This document shows, one piece after another, positions 46,020 to 60,300 of a stretch of DNA of 64,000 nt (its first letter is position 1; every line of letters begins with the position of its first letter). The position numbers and the translations under genes are program-made. The notes beneath the pieces are model-generated. The model was given only the letters and a program-made list of their open reading frames with translations. It did not search any database and had not been told where the DNA came from. The stretch covers positions 32,041,385 to 32,105,384 of the forward strand of contig NC_088295.1 of assembly GCF_032854445.1 (NCBI RefSeq). Reading direction: 5' to 3'. The stretch comes from Liolophura sinensis. Taxonomy: Eukaryota; Mollusca; Polyplacophora; Chitonida; Chitonidae.

Positions 46020-46115
46020 ATTTCCAAAGCCCCAAAATGAGCTTTAAGATAATATTTCAAATTTTGAGTTACATATATGTGAGAAACGGCTTTGTGAAAT
46101 TGGCCGTCGCATATT
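46020..46115. mobile_element. Fragment of the inverted-repeat MITE
   Basis: Similar to the element at 15984-16187 over one end: GAAACGGCTTTGTGAAATTGGCC and AGCTTTAAGATAATATTTCA. The other end is eroded. Confidence 0.4.
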
Positions 46116-46364
46116 GAATTATATAATTATTACCATTGTAGTACTATATATATCGGAGATTTGCTGCATGAATTTTTCCGGGAAGTTACAATTTAGGATA
46201 AACTGAAAAAATTATTTTAAAATGGGCATGTCAATAATGGTGTACAAACCTCTAGGCCTCTTTTCCCTGTTATTCGAAGTCGGGTCATACCAAAGATTTT
46301 AAAAATGGCACTTGTTGCTGCCTCGTCAGAATAAAGAGGTTAGACCAAGACAGGTTGGCCCGGT

Positions 46365-46515
46365 GTCAGTATAATGTGACTGGGTGGTTTGTCATGTCTG
46401 GTATTTTCGGCATTATACTTTGGCGACATGGAATCTCTCTGCCACCAGAAAACACAGTATATGTACACACACCTAATGACTCCTCGTCGTCATATGACTG
46501 AAACTTTGTTATCGT
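46365..46515 (+). mobile_element. Second SINE family, body fragment
   Basis: Shares GGCATTATACTTTGGCGACA, CACCAGAAAACACAGTATAT and GTACACACACC with the copies at 23830 and 52515. The tRNA-like head is missing. Confidence 0.6.
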
Positions 46516-46619
46516 CAACGACCGTAGCAAGAAACTCCACTCGATTGACTGACGACACCGTTAAGTGCTGGTGGAATAAGTAGCATTTTGTTTATCAAGC
46601 TGTGCACTAAATGATGGAT

Positions 46620-47790
46620 TCCCATCTAGTTTTGATGTGCCATCAAGTTAAGGCAATGAAAGCCACTTGGATACCGAGATTTATAGATCAAGTGGTATTG
46701 GCAATTGGATCTGTTTAATGAAATTATGTTTCGATACTATAGAGTTTAGGGATTCCCTATGATGCAATTTCTCTAAATACGACATCCCACGATCTGTATC
46801 CCCTTTCATCAAACAAATTTTGGATATCTTGGGCGAAATCTTTGACGATAGTAACCTAGATCTGGACGCTGAAGACATTGCTAAGCAGATGCTATGGTTT
46901 AATGAGCATATTCCCCTCAATATGAACACCATGTTTTGGAAGGCCTGGTATAAGGCAGGCATTAAATATATGCATCGATTATTTAATGAGAATGGTATGC
47001 TTTATTTGCCAGATCAGTAATATACAATGTATGGCATTTCCGTTGAGGATAACTTATCGTAGTTTACGGCACGCCATACAAGACAGGGAAATAACAAATG
47101 GTTTCGCTGTCTGTTTTCAGCGTAAAACTCACAAGGTTTTACAGTTAAAATGTAATTAAAATTAAAAAACATATACTGGCATCGTGTTTCAAAACTTGCC
47201 AAAGAACCAGCTGGGTTGAGTAGATGGAAGAGTGAATTCATGGTAGACGATGCCTTATTGACAAACAGCTGTGTATTTTTTAACAAAACCTGTAAAATTA
47301 GTAAACTTAGGACTTCCACTTAAAGTTGTTATATATTACTATGCAAGAAATTTCGGTTTATGATTAATCAGGTTGATAGCCCTTTTGTACGGAATGCGGT
47401 GACACAGACACTTCATGTCTTCATGTCTTCTACCATTGTCCAATAAAATGCATACTTTGAAAAAAACTTGAAGAATGGTGGAAAACTGAGATAGAAGAGA
47501 TAGAATGTTTAAATAAATGTGCTATTATACTGGAGGCAGTACTATACAATAAAAATTCCCTTTTGACTTATTGTATATTACTAGGGAAGTGGTTCATACA
47601 CAAATGTAACATTGAGGGTAAAGAACCGATTTTCAAATCTTTTCTATACGAAATAAAAAATAATCTTAACCTTGAAAATTATATACATGTGAAAAATAAT
47701 GGAATTTTTGACGACTTTCCAGAAAAATGGCCACAAGTATGTACATCACTTGAAAGTAGGCTTCATTTACAAGAGGCATGAGTCACTTGA
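46620..47790 (+). mobile_element. LINE (non-LTR retrotransposon) C-terminal remnant
   Basis: In broken frames one reads MKATWIPRFID, then MFWKAWYKAGIKYMHRLF with NENGMLYLP. A zinc-knuckle-like PFCTECGDTDTSCLHVFYHC is followed by ILLGKWFIHKCNIEGKEP. These are the usual landmarks after the reverse transcriptase of L1/Tx1-like LINE ORF2 proteins. Stops and shifts are frequent and the reverse transcriptase itself is absent, so the copy is dead and 5' truncated. Confidence 0.68.
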
Positions 47791-48390
47791 TGTTTTTTCA
47801 ATCTATATTGTAAGTTAATGGGTTCTACATGCGGGGGTATCTTTATTCATTTGTCAAGTGTGTATTCTAAACATGTTGGTATCATTGTCATTGGTGACCT
47901 GTAAAATGTAAAAGAGAATCAAGATGAGCTTGTGAAGAAAAAAAAGTAGCAGTTTGTTGTCAGTTACCCGGTCATTTGGTTTGATCATGTACACACGAAA
48001 TTACACCTAAGCTTGCATGTTTCCAAATTTATACATGTAACTATATGTCTAGAGTGTGTACAACTTGATTCTAATCAAAACCTGAAAACAATTTTATTGA
48101 TGAATGCTGATTAAGTAGTTCCCAGGGAGGACACTTTGATGAGGTTAAGCCAAAACAAGCCTACCTGTGTCTCACAGGCGCGCCAGAGGTAAGCTTGTCT
48201 GTTGGTGGCAGTGATGTAAAGCGAATTGCAAAGAGCTATGCGCTGTAAGGAGATATGGTGGTTGAAGATGAGGGTTTCTTAGGGGATTCCCCTCCAATCA
48301 TATACCTGTGAGGCTCCCGTGGAGAGGGTTACGGTTTACGAAGAATCATAAATTACATGTACCTCACAGATAAACTTTCAGTGAGTGAAG
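47791..48390. other. No gene recognised
   Basis: Sequence between the LINE remnant and the candidate PARP4 promoter. No repeat or exon identified. Confidence 0.4.
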
Positions 48391-48397
48391 TTTCTCA

Positions 48398-48672
48398 CAC
48401 GTGATACCGTTGCGTTTTAAATTTTTGACGATGTAATGTATTACACGTTTGGTTACGAGCCGGGATTAAGATTGATATATCCTAATCCCATCATCATGTT
48501 ACTTGTTAATGTCAAGGTCACGTGATAATGCGGATGTCACGTGATGAACGCACATCACCCAAAACACAACCGTGAACTCACCGTGGTGACACAAACTTCG
48601 TTGGTCCCCTTGTCGTTTGCGGAAGGTTTCGATGGTGGCATGCAAGTCTGTCATCTCATTCTGCAGTACTGT
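48398..48672 (+). promoter_or_regulatory. Candidate PARP4 promoter and untranslated first exon
   Basis: Three CACGTG E-boxes occur within 150 bp: 48398-48403, and two perfect TCACGTGA palindromes at 48518-48525 and 48537-48544 (USF/MITF/TFEB-type sites). The segment is less AT-rich than its surroundings and ends in a good donor (TGTGTAAGTA; intron from 48673). The first PARP4 coding exon has an acceptor upstream of its ATG, so an untranslated exon must exist upstream; this is the best candidate. Not proven. Confidence 0.38.
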
Positions 48673-51388
48673 GTAAGTAAAATACCAGTGGTTGAGTTCA
48701 TGATGTGAAAAGTAACGTCAAACGTAAACTTTATAGGCCTTTAAACGGAGATGTTTAATCTGTGTTGTTGTTGTATTCCACTTTGACACTTGCCTTACAC
48801 TTAGCCCTACTGTATAGCTCTACCTGAAGGTAGGTACTGTACTGACTGTGAAATAATATCGGAGCGAAGGTGTCGTCATGCAGAACTACCTTACACTTCG
48901 GCATAAGCTTATACATGCCCAATACCGCACACTTCAGAGTAAAATCAAATAGGATTGCCTTAGACTTCTGTGCTTTTTTGTCACTTACCCTGGTACCGGT
49001 ATGCAAAAAATTTCGTTTAATTCCTGTTTAAATAAAATGTGATTGCCTACTGTTACTAGTACTAGCTAGAGCAGGAGAGATTGGTTGTGCTGTATACGAT
49101 ATGCATTAAGAGAAGGAATAGTAACCCTTCAGATCATTGTTGCTTATATATTTAAAAATAGCTCCTGGACTTCCTGGTTTCATGCCCAGCAGGCCCTAGT
49201 CTATTCAAATTCAAATTCGACCGACCGGGTTTGGATAGTGTTTGATTATTACTACATCATGGGCATAGGATATGATCAGGATGCGCATATCATATGGTAC
49301 CATATTATGAGCATATGATGACCGTATAATTTTACTACATACATACATAATTGTGCATTTTGCTACAATAGCCATAACTGTGAAGCTCTACAACCCTTTC
49401 AGCACGTTTCAGTGATAATCAAATGTGAAACAGTATTGAAATCCATGAGGGTACACCTGTAGAATTTGTCAGTAAAAGTGCATCCAGTTTTGGTTTCTGT
49501 CTATGTAGGCTTACCCTTTACAATCACATGACAAAGTCAGCATGAAATCCCTACAATAGTGTAACTATTGTCACGTCTGCAGATTGTCTACAGTAGTGAA
49601 GTGACACAACATCATTCGCCTATGTTCCTACTTTGTACTGGTGTAGAAGTTTAACATCTACATTGTATTATATGTCCTTGGCGTTTACATGCTTTTATCA
49701 GAATAGTCCCAAACAGTAGGCTACAAGCACCAATCCTTTTCACACATGCAAACATGCGAATATGCTGAAGAGTTACCTTAGACTCGAATTTTTTTGAACA
49801 TTTTTGAGCAGGCAAAAGTATTTGTCATTACACAAAGACACGATGTATTTGCTGCCAGTAAGTTCATAACAAAGACATCATGAATATTGCGAAATTCTGA
49901 TCAGCAGGATGGCAGGATGGCATGATGATATGCATATGATGTTGGGCCCACCATTATGACCATGAGCGGACGATCGTGTCAGGATACCAGTAGAGAGTAA
50001 TTTGTTTATTTGATTGGTGTTTTTACATGTGCGCATGAGCATGGGATATTTGGCTAGGATCCTGCTTTACCATTGGCCAATGCATAGGTTTTTTGGTCTT
50101 ACTTGGCTGCTACCACCACCTATAATCTGGACAAACAACAGAAATTAATAAATTTGTTTCTAGTGCACTGGTTATTACTTTCATACAATGAAAGATACAT
50201 GCAAAGACCTCTCCACCCTTACCACAAAGGAAACATTACACTGCATTGAAAGCTTCCTAACAGCATGGAATATGGAGGTATCCTGTCCAGGGCATCACAG
50301 AAGTATGGCTAACAAGGAGATAAATATTAACAGATTTCAGAATCAAACTAAAACCAAAAAGAATTCAACTCATTAGGATTCCAGTCTGAATCTGCCTGGC
50401 TAGAGGATCATGCCTCCGTATGCACTTGCGGCTGTTAAGAAGATTTTTTGTTATACATCCTGAACAGCATAAAGCAACCAAAGCAAACAAACAAAACCAG
50501 AATTCTTCATACACAGCATGACATACAGCAAGAAAAGAAAGAAAGCAAAGCTTATAAAGCAACACCCAGTACAGCTGAACAGGCAAAACAAATCAACTAA
50601 ATAATACATAACACCAAATGAAAGTCAGGTAAGCATACAGTGAGGTCTTTGTGATCAGTCTGTCGTGACATATGGACAACATGCCTCATCTGAATTACCT
50701 ACCCTGTCACATGACAGCTGCTGTGACGCAACATGAGATAAGTTTTCGAGCTGTACAACTGCGAGAAGCTGGACCTGGCATACTGAATTAGGCCTGTTCA
50801 GTACATTCATGTGTACATGTACATACCAGTTTTGTCATAACTGTGGCAACTGTAGGCCTATGCCAGGCTGCAGAAAAACATTTAGAGTTTCAGGTTTTAA
50901 ATGAAGTATGTGTTTTTCAGCTTAGGTAGAGTATACACATTTGATGGAGTTTACTGAAGCTGTATATTTGTTGTACATGTACAATATCGTACATGTATTT
51001 TCATTAAGGTTTTTTTAAAATTTCTTTTGAATGGCCTAAAAAAATTATATAGCATTTATCCTTGGCTTTTCAAATCAGTTTACAAAATTAAAATAGATCT
51101 TAAAGGTAGGTCTTCAACCAGCTTATATCAAATTATTTTTTATTTGTCCATGTATCAGTACATGTACACATATCATCAAGAAGTTTCCTACATGGAACTT
51201 CACAAAAATACCAGAGATTCACTTTACAATAAAAGGAATCATTCATGTATTTGTTTAGAACATATCTCTTTGGATGTAAATGTGAATTGTAATATGTGGA
51301 CAAACTTTGAACAGATTTCGAAATCATGCAATTTGCCATTTAGTTGAGCTATAATAAGTAATCAGGATTTATGTTGATTTTGTTTCAG
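48673..51388. other. Probable first intron of PARP4
   Basis: No exon is recognised in this stretch. A short SINE tail fragment lies at 49996-50028 (GTTTATTTGATTGGTGTTTT). If the first exon is elsewhere, this is simply intergenic. Confidence 0.4.
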
Positions 51389-51397
51389 GAGTGAAAC

Positions 51398-54300
51398 ATG
51401 AAGATTGCAGCAGAAGAAATGATACCCGAGATGCTCTCGGTATTTGAAGGTCTCAAAGTCGTATTTGAGCTAGACTCTAATGTTCGATATAAACAGAAGA
51501 CTGCTCTCAAAGAACTCGTTATTAAAAATGGAGGTGTTGTGTCTTACATTCTTACCAAACAGGTGAGGTGTATGAGAGTCATTAACTTGTCCAATATCAT
51601 GCTGTTAATGTGTATATTACAGTATGTGTTGTTTCTAATCATGAAAGTGGCTAACACATGTTCACATTTAAGCATTTAAGGTAGTGATGACCATAATTTA
51701 ACTGGTCAAGAAAGGATACCAGTTATATTATTATATTATTGAATACACGTCAACCTCATTGTTCAAGGTTGTGATCGAACCAGCACTTAACCATCTAAGC
51801 CAGCAAGGCCACAGTAATGCTTCAAAAATGTTCTAAAGTATATGTGTGGGGCATTAAAGGGTGAAAAACACTACTTTAAAAAAAGAAAGTATGAATGTGT
51901 ATGATGTTGTTGTTGTTGACAGTGCTCTTACCTGGTTGTCAGCAGTAAGGAGAAGGCCCAGTCTTACAGGTGTCAGACAGCCAGCAAGTATGGCGTCCCC
52001 TGTTGTCCTCGTGAACTTCCTGCAGGACTCTGTCAAAGCTGGAAAACTTCAAGACTTTCGAAAATATCTTGTCATAAAAGAGGACTTAAAGATTTCAGAC
52101 GATAAAATCAAAGGTTTGAATATAAACCTTATGTCATCTTAGATTTGCAACATACAGTCAGTGTTCTGAAATTATCGCAGTTTTAGTCCTGTTTTAGTTG
52201 TAGTAAGGATTACTGTATGTGTAAAGAGGTAGGGCTTCAGAATCATCACTGATTGGCTGCTGTACAAGATAAGTTTAAATAGTTACTGTTGATTTATTTG
52301 ATGTGCACTCAAGTGTGACCAATGTTACACAGTTTAACTGAGTCAACAGAACTCAGCCAGTCCCTGTCAGTCTTGTATCCTTCTAAAGAGAAATATATGT
52401 GATGACAGTTTAATCAGAACAGTTTTAAATATGTTTTTTCACCTTCTTCAACTTACATGCAGTAAAGTTTAATATCTCATATTCACCTTTTACACACACT
52501 GTCATTGTTGACACCCAGTGAGTGTTATGAAAACAATGCCCATACTTTGGTGACATGAACTATCATGCCACAAGAAGACATACTATATATACACACACCG
52601 AGTGACACCTCCTCATCACATAGTATTGAAAAATTGTTAAGTATGATGTTAAACTCAAGTGTACTTGTATACATATTTTGTTATGTCAATGGAATATGCC
52701 AGTGTCTCCATATCAAGTATGACTTACCATTCTGCAGACATACGTAAACATACATGTTAGATGATGTAGTACATTGCTCCAGTTCATTTTTTCAGAGTCT
52801 CCAAAAAGCCTGAGGATTCAGCGCCATCAGGAAGAAGACATTTGTGATATCAGTTCCAAAGTGTGGGATCAGAATGACAAGAATAAACCACAGTTTGAGG
52901 AAGAATCGTTTGAATTGGCAAAGTGTGCAGTGTTTCAGGTATTGTGTTACAGTACCTATAAACACACATGTTTTTGTTATTAAAATTATTATTATTGAAA
53001 GTATCAGTGTTGGAAAATAAGCCCTAGCTAATTTACACTACATTTTCGACCTATTTGATTTAAAATGTTTGATTCATGTATCTGTCTTGTCTTACCTGAT
53101 AAGCTGTAACATACTTGTAATGTTTGAAGATGGCATTTTGAATTTTAGCTTTATAAATTTCCTGCTCCTTTTATTTTCTCCTCAAAAGGCCAAGCAGAAC
53201 ATAATATATGTGTTTGAAATCCATGCATCCAAAAAGCAAGAGGTGATAAGAGGTCAAGAGGTGACAAAGATTGATCATCCAAGATTCAGGCTGTTTTCTC
53301 AACAGTATTCACAGGTACTTAATCTTTAAGTTTTCTTTGGAGTGCTTTGTATCGTATTTGGATGCACAAGAAGCAGACCTGAACAGACATTTATTGCACC
53401 TACACATACAACATGCCTGTGAAACAGATGTGGTATTTTTGAGGTTTCAGTGAAAAAACAATGTGAACCAAAAATACATGTATTGTGGACTTTATCAAAC
53501 CTTTATCAAACATTCAGACTACATGGACATATATGTATACTGTAGTCAATGTTTATTTGTACAAGACTACAACCAAATCCAAAATAACCAAGTTCTCACC
53601 CTCTTCTCCAGATCATGGGCATTTGTATGATTACCATGTTGCTTACCGTGCAGTCTCTTACTGTAGAGTTCCATTTATTACTATGTAGGCTAACTTAAAC
53701 GATAATGTATTACTACCACATCCAATGGTTATCCTGCCATTTCCAGTTAGGGCTAAGGTAAACCATAATGCATTACTACCACATCCAATGGTATCCTGCC
53801 ATTTCCAGTTAGGGCTAATGTAAACAATAATGCATTACTACCACATCCAATGGTTATCCTGCCATTTCCAGTTAGGGCTAATGTAAACTATAATGAATTA
53901 CTACCACATCCAAAGGTTATCCTGCCATTTCCAGTTAGGGCTAATGTAAACCATAATGCATTACTACCACATCCAATGGTTATTCAGCCATTTCCAGTTA
54001 GGGCTAATGTAAACCATAATGCATTACTACCACATCCAGTGGTTATTCAGCCATTTCCAGTTAGGGCTAATGTAAACAATAATGCATTACTACCACATCC
54101 AATGGTTATCCTGCCATTTCCAGTTAGGGCTAATGCAAACCATAATGCATTACTATCACATCCAGTGGTTATCCTGCCATTTCCAGTTAGGGCTAATGTA
54201 AACAATAATGCATAACTACCACATCCAAAGGTTATCCTGCCATTTCCAGTTAGGGCTAATGTAAACAATAATGCATTACTACCAGATCCAAAGGTTATCC

Positions 54301-57300
54301 TGCCATTTCCAGTTAGGGCTAATGCAAACCATAATGCATTACTACCACATCCAAAGGTTATCCTGCCATTTCCAGTTAGGGCTAATGTAAACCATAATGC
54401 ATTACTACCACATCCAATGGTTATCCTGCCATTTCCAGTTAGGGCTAATGTAAACAATAATGCATTACTACCACATCCAATGGTTATCCTGCCATTTCCA
54501 GTTAGGGCTAATGTAAACCATAATGCGTTACTACCACATCCAAAGGTTATCCTGCCATTTCCAGTTAGGGCTAATGTAAACCATAATGCGTTACTACCAC
54601 ATCCAAAGGTTATTCAGCCATTTCCAGTTAGGGCTAATGTAAACCATAATGCGTTACTACCACATCCAAAGGTTATTCAGCCATTTCCAGTTAGGGCTAA
54701 TGTAATCTATAATGAATTACTACCACATCCAATGGTTATCCTGCCATTTCCAGTTTCGGTTAATGTAAACCATAATGCATTACTACCACATCCAATGGTT
54801 ATCCTGCCATTTCCAGTTAGGGCTAATGTAAACCATGATGCATTACTACCACATCCAAAGGTTATCCTGCCATTTCCAGTTAGGGCTAATGTAAACCATA
54901 ATGCATTACTACCACATCCAATGGTTATCCTGCCATTTCCAGTTAGGGCTAATGTAAACAATAATGCATTACTACCACATCCAATGGTTATCCTGCCATT
55001 TCCAGTTAGGGCTAATGTAAACCATAATGCATTACTACCACATCCAATGGTTATCCTGCCATTTCCAGTTAGGGCTATTGTAAACCATAATGCATTACTA
55101 CCACATCCAAAGGTTATCCTGCCATTTCCAGTTAGGGCTAATGTAAACCATAATGCATTACTACCACATCCAGTGGTTATCCTGCCATTTTCAGTTAGGG
55201 CCAATGTAAACCATGATGCAGTACTACCACATCCAATGGTTATCATGCCATTCAAATGACAAAATCTTTTAATTTGATGAGATGGTATAAACTGCTGCAA
55301 ACTACACTTTCGGGTATATGAATTTTTTCATATACATATATAATAAAGAGAAATAAATCACGACAGGTTTTACCTTCATTTGCAGGGAAAGACACAGAAT
55401 ATTAAATACGTATTCAGTAATTCTGCTGATAAAATTGTGGAAGCATACACACAGCAGTGTGAAGAAGTGCAGAAGAAATATAATGCTGAGAGAGTACAGA
55501 ACATTCAGCAGGTTCCCCTGGAAGCATTGGGAACACGTCAGTTTAGAAAGGTAGGATCACGCCATAGACACCTGCAGTATACAAGTATGTACAGAGATAG
55601 CTGCATTATTCCTTATATGATTGATGGTTTGATTGAGTTGTTTAATGGGTAGATTCCTTGAATAACAGGTTATGGTATTACATTGTCCATCATTAGTACA
55701 TGTGTGCCCATGTGTGTAACCTTTTCAGCAGTTGCACTATACATGTATATACATAGAACCACTCTAATTAGAGTTTTAAACTGGACATATTTAGGCATGT
55801 GTAATTTGTTTACTGAAAATGAATCCTGATTGCAAAATCTTACGCCCCTTTTTTAGCACGTGGAATTTTCATGTTGTCAACACTGTATCTGCAGAACTCC
55901 TTCATGTGGAGTTTTTCATCTGGATATGCTTATGCACTGTCCATTGGCCCAGAAGCATAATGAAACTTGATTTGAGTGTGTGTCTTTGCTGATCATTGAA
56001 AGATCATACATAACATACCATAGTACCGTAGTTCTTTCAGTTTGTCGAAAAATTTGGGTTCATTCGAGAAATACATTGTATTTGTTGATGTAGAAATGCG
56101 AGAAACATAACTGATCTGTAAATGGTTCTGTTTTCAGGTGTATCGAGAGAAAATGGTCACTGAAACCATCCCTGATCCTAGGGTGCTCACCCTTGTTAAG
56201 CAGGTGTGGGAGGAGGCTGTTGGACATCTGGGGCAAATCCTCACTGTACCTGTGGACAAGATTAAAATGGAACAGGTACATGCCTGAGTTAATTTGAAAT
56301 GCTCTTTTTATACACCGTTATTTACAGGTTTCAGTTTGGTTTGTCTGTTTGTCCATCTCTCCCTGTGAACAATGCATTTGCGGTCTGTTTGCTTCAGATC
56401 AGCTTATCCTTTTTAGTAGGCAGGCTTTGTGTAGGCAAGTGTGAATTAGGACTGAAAATAGGATTTTATAATGCCTGGTCATACCGTTGCATGTACATGT
56501 AGTGATTTTGTATTGCCTGGTCATACCGTTGCATGTACATGTAGTGATTTTTGTATTGCCTGGTCATACCGTTGCATGTACATGTAGTGATTTTGTATTG
56601 CCTGGTCATACCGTTGCATGTACATGTAGTGATTTTTGTATTGCCTGGTCATACCGTTGCATGTACATGTAGTGATTTTTGTATTGCCTGGTCATACCGT
56701 TGCATGTACATGTAGTGATTTTGTATTGCCTGGTCATACCGTTGCATGTACATGTAGTGATTTTGTATTGCCTGGTCATACCGTTGCATGTACATGTAGT
56801 GATTTTGTATTGCCTGGTCATACCGTTGCATGTACATGTAGTGATTTTTGTATTGCCTGGTCATACCGTTGCATGTACATGTAGTGATTTTGTATTTGGG
56901 ATCATACTGAGATGAACTGGGTGATACAGGTTTTTTCAATCAAAGTTCTGATTTCCCGAGTAGTGGAGTAAAAGTCACAGTTAAGCTCCAATAAGGTGAT
57001 CACAGTAGACGTCTTCATATTTGGTATGTTCTTACATATTGAAGTGAACTACAGTGTAGGTTTTAATTTAATCTGGGGCATTTGCAATCAAATTCTGTTA
57101 TAATGGAGTTGAAGAAGGTGCGTTCCAGTGATGTCATCCCTGAAATCAAACCAGTCCAGATTTTATCTCTGGTATGCAGGTTTATGTTGAACTGAACTAG
57201 GCTTCAATTTAAAACAAAGGTAAGAAAATAGCTGTGGAATATTTTTGAATCTAACTTCTGAGAAAGTGGCGAGTCAGTGTTTTAGCTAAAACTTTTGAAG

Positions 57301-60300
57301 CTGGTTTGATCAAATTTCAGCTGATTATTAATAACTGAAACATTGTACTTAACAATTTTTCAGTCATATGACGACGAAGGAATCCTTAGAGTTCATGTAA
57401 TGTGCTTCCTTGTTGCAGGATGGATTTCCACCACTCTTTTATATACTGCTGCTTCACTGAAATGGCTTACCATTACCATTTCCAAGTAAGCCCCCCCTGC
57501 TGGAGCCATTATACTGATACGGGTTAACCAGTCATTGCACTATTCCCTTCTTGCTGCACGCCAAGCGAGGAAGTTACAACTTCCTCTTTTGATGTCTTAT
57601 GTCTGACTCTACCCAGGATCAGGATTGAAACAGACGCTCTATCATGAATAGTATTACGGAAATGAAGAAGTTCATACCCAGAAACCAACTGGTGGATATA
57701 GTTAGATTTATTAACTATGACTGTGTAAATCTACTGACAGGTGGAGAAGGCAGAAGGAGTGTTATTACAGATAAAGGAGGCACTTGAAGGTCAATCCAGT
57801 GCTAAGGATTTGGAGAACCTCAGTTCTCAATTTTATGAAGCCTTGGCGCATGTGAATCCAGTAACTATTACAAACAAGCTTATCCTGTGCAGGAAGAAAG
57901 ACCTTTGTCAGGTACGTGAACCATGCCTCTATATATATGTGAGCAGCTACCCTTTAAGGAACAAGCACGTACATTAAGGTATACACGTAGCTTAAATGTA
58001 TTTAGTAATGTTATTAAGTGTATTTAGCTGTTTGCGTATCTTATTATTAAAATGTTTTCTTTTTCGTAAAAATTGTATTTTGTGCGGGAAGCGCAAGTAA
58101 ATGTGTGGGATTATGCATGCATGCAACATTACATTGAAATCATGTAAAATCAGCACAATGGCTTGAATGTTATGTAATTATGATACATGTTCCTTGTTAT
58201 TTGTAGTTAATCCGGGACATGACAGCAGTAGGGGAGACAACCCACTGGCAGAGACATCCCTCAGAAGTAGCCACGTACAAAGCTCTACGTTGTTCTCTGG
58301 AATACATGAAGACAACTGATTTAGACTTTGAAACTGTCTCCAGTTTAGTTAAGGACAGTCTCACAAGGTAAGTCAGTTTTAAGGGTCGTGTGTCGAAAAT
58401 TTGTATGTACATGTTTTTGATCTGGAATCAAGACATATGGTAAATGACCTAAAGTTTCGCCCTGGACTAGGAAAGTGTATCCCAGGATTCATTGCATTGG
58501 TTGTGGCTGTTAATGACTGAGCGCAGTGGGAGAACATCAGGGGTGGTCAGGGGATTATACTGACCGTACAAGAATGTAATAAACAAGTCCACGCTTCACT
58601 GAAGAGTTAGTCCATGTTCCTACCACAAACATTTCATGTTTTCCTCAGCTTTAATCATAATAGTTTTAGTCCTCTGGCGACATGTTAATCACGTCTGGGG
58701 AACAACCATACACAGGAAATCATAAAAAATCTTGTTTATAAAGTTAGTGACGGTGTTGTGCCAACTCTAATGTGATAACTCAAACAAGTCCTGTCTCCTG
58801 ATATGCCGGACTCGTACACAAGTGGTAAAAGTAAATCCTGGTAGTTTTCGAAAACCTTGCATGGAGTATGTTTTCTGTGTTTAATGGAGGTTCCCGATAA
58901 AAAAACACGGAAAAGGAACCTTTCTGCAATAGGATGACAATTCTGACTGTAAAGAAACAAAATGTGCGTGTAGACTGACATACGAAATTGGAATTACCTG
59001 GACACGAGAAGCTGCTAGTCAAGAAACCTGCAAAACTTACTGTCAGTGACTTGACCCCATATAGTGAGGATTAGCAACCACAGCTGCTAAAAAGTGCCAT
59101 TCAGAGGGTGAGGGATCTCTTCTCTCATTTTGCCGCTATCTCAGATTGTGCGGAAATAAACAACATTAACTCACGTGTGAAACTTCGTTTACTGTAGATG
59201 TTTTGTGTTATAAGGAGGGGCATGTCATATGATGCAGTTCAGCATGTGACATGTTGGAATACAGCCATGTCTTTGAGATGGATCTTTTTGGAATACTGTT
59301 CAAAGTGTATCCTTTTTTTTTGTCTTGTTTGTAAGACAAAAGCACTACATGTCTTGGAGAGGACTTGTATTCCACCAATGTGACTTGCATATCTGTTCCT
59401 CACACATGAGAAAGTTTAATTGTCAGTGACTTTCCGAGGGTTTATACCCCAGTTACATTGGTTTATTTATTAGATTGGTGTTTTCCGCCCTACTCGAGGA
59501 TATTTCACGTATACGATGGCGGCCAGCATTATGGTGGGAGGAAACCAGGCAGAACCCGGAGGAAACGCACAGTCATCTGTAGATTGCTGGCACACCTTCC
59601 CACTTACAAGCAAAGAGGAAACCAGCATGAGCTGGACTTGAACTCACAGCAACCATGTTGCTGAGAGGCAAGCTGCCCTTTAACCTGCCCTAACGTGCTA
59701 ACCAACTGAGCTACGTAGGCCCCCTGCATTGGCATACTCCACGTATAAAACACACTACCATTGTAAAAGTTAAACCTGTTCGAATGTGGAATTGGACAGT
59801 GATAAAAAAAAAATAAATGTATGAACAATGAAATGTCACGCATAATGTCTGAGACAAATGGAAATAGAAAACCATACCATACTGCATCTTATTTGTGACT
59901 TTATCTGCTAGGTTAGGATAATACTTCTTCCTATTTTTTCACAACCAACCTAATGGCCCTGATGTCTTCCTTCTCCTTCAGACAAGACAGAATGGAAATC
60001 GTAAATATCTTCACAGTCCAGCGACCAATGGAAGAAGAGATGTTCAGACATGACCTATCCCCCAAGAAACTGCTCTTTCATGCCTCCAGCTTCTCACGTT
60101 TTCTTGGAATACTCTCAAGGTGAAAATAATTTTGTTCATTTAGTACTTTTTTCAACACTCTCTTGCGGATCTTTATGAGAACAATCTTGGTCCACTACAA
60201 GAAAATGAATAAATGATACATTGTTTGAACCTCAAAAGTCCTGACCATTCCATGGGTTGCTATTTAAACAGTTTATTAACACGTGTAACCCTAAACGACC

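Noticed and set aside
53850-55300. Long open frames on both strands with 21-residue repeats
   Set aside because: They are a by-product of a 63-bp intronic minisatellite whose period is divisible by three; single-base losses and stops break the array, and the flanking PARP4 exons splice over it.
56487-56939. Open frames reading as HVHVVI or CTCSDF repeats
   Set aside because: They are frames through the 42/43-bp minisatellite, with the frame changing at every 43-bp unit; no start or domain context.
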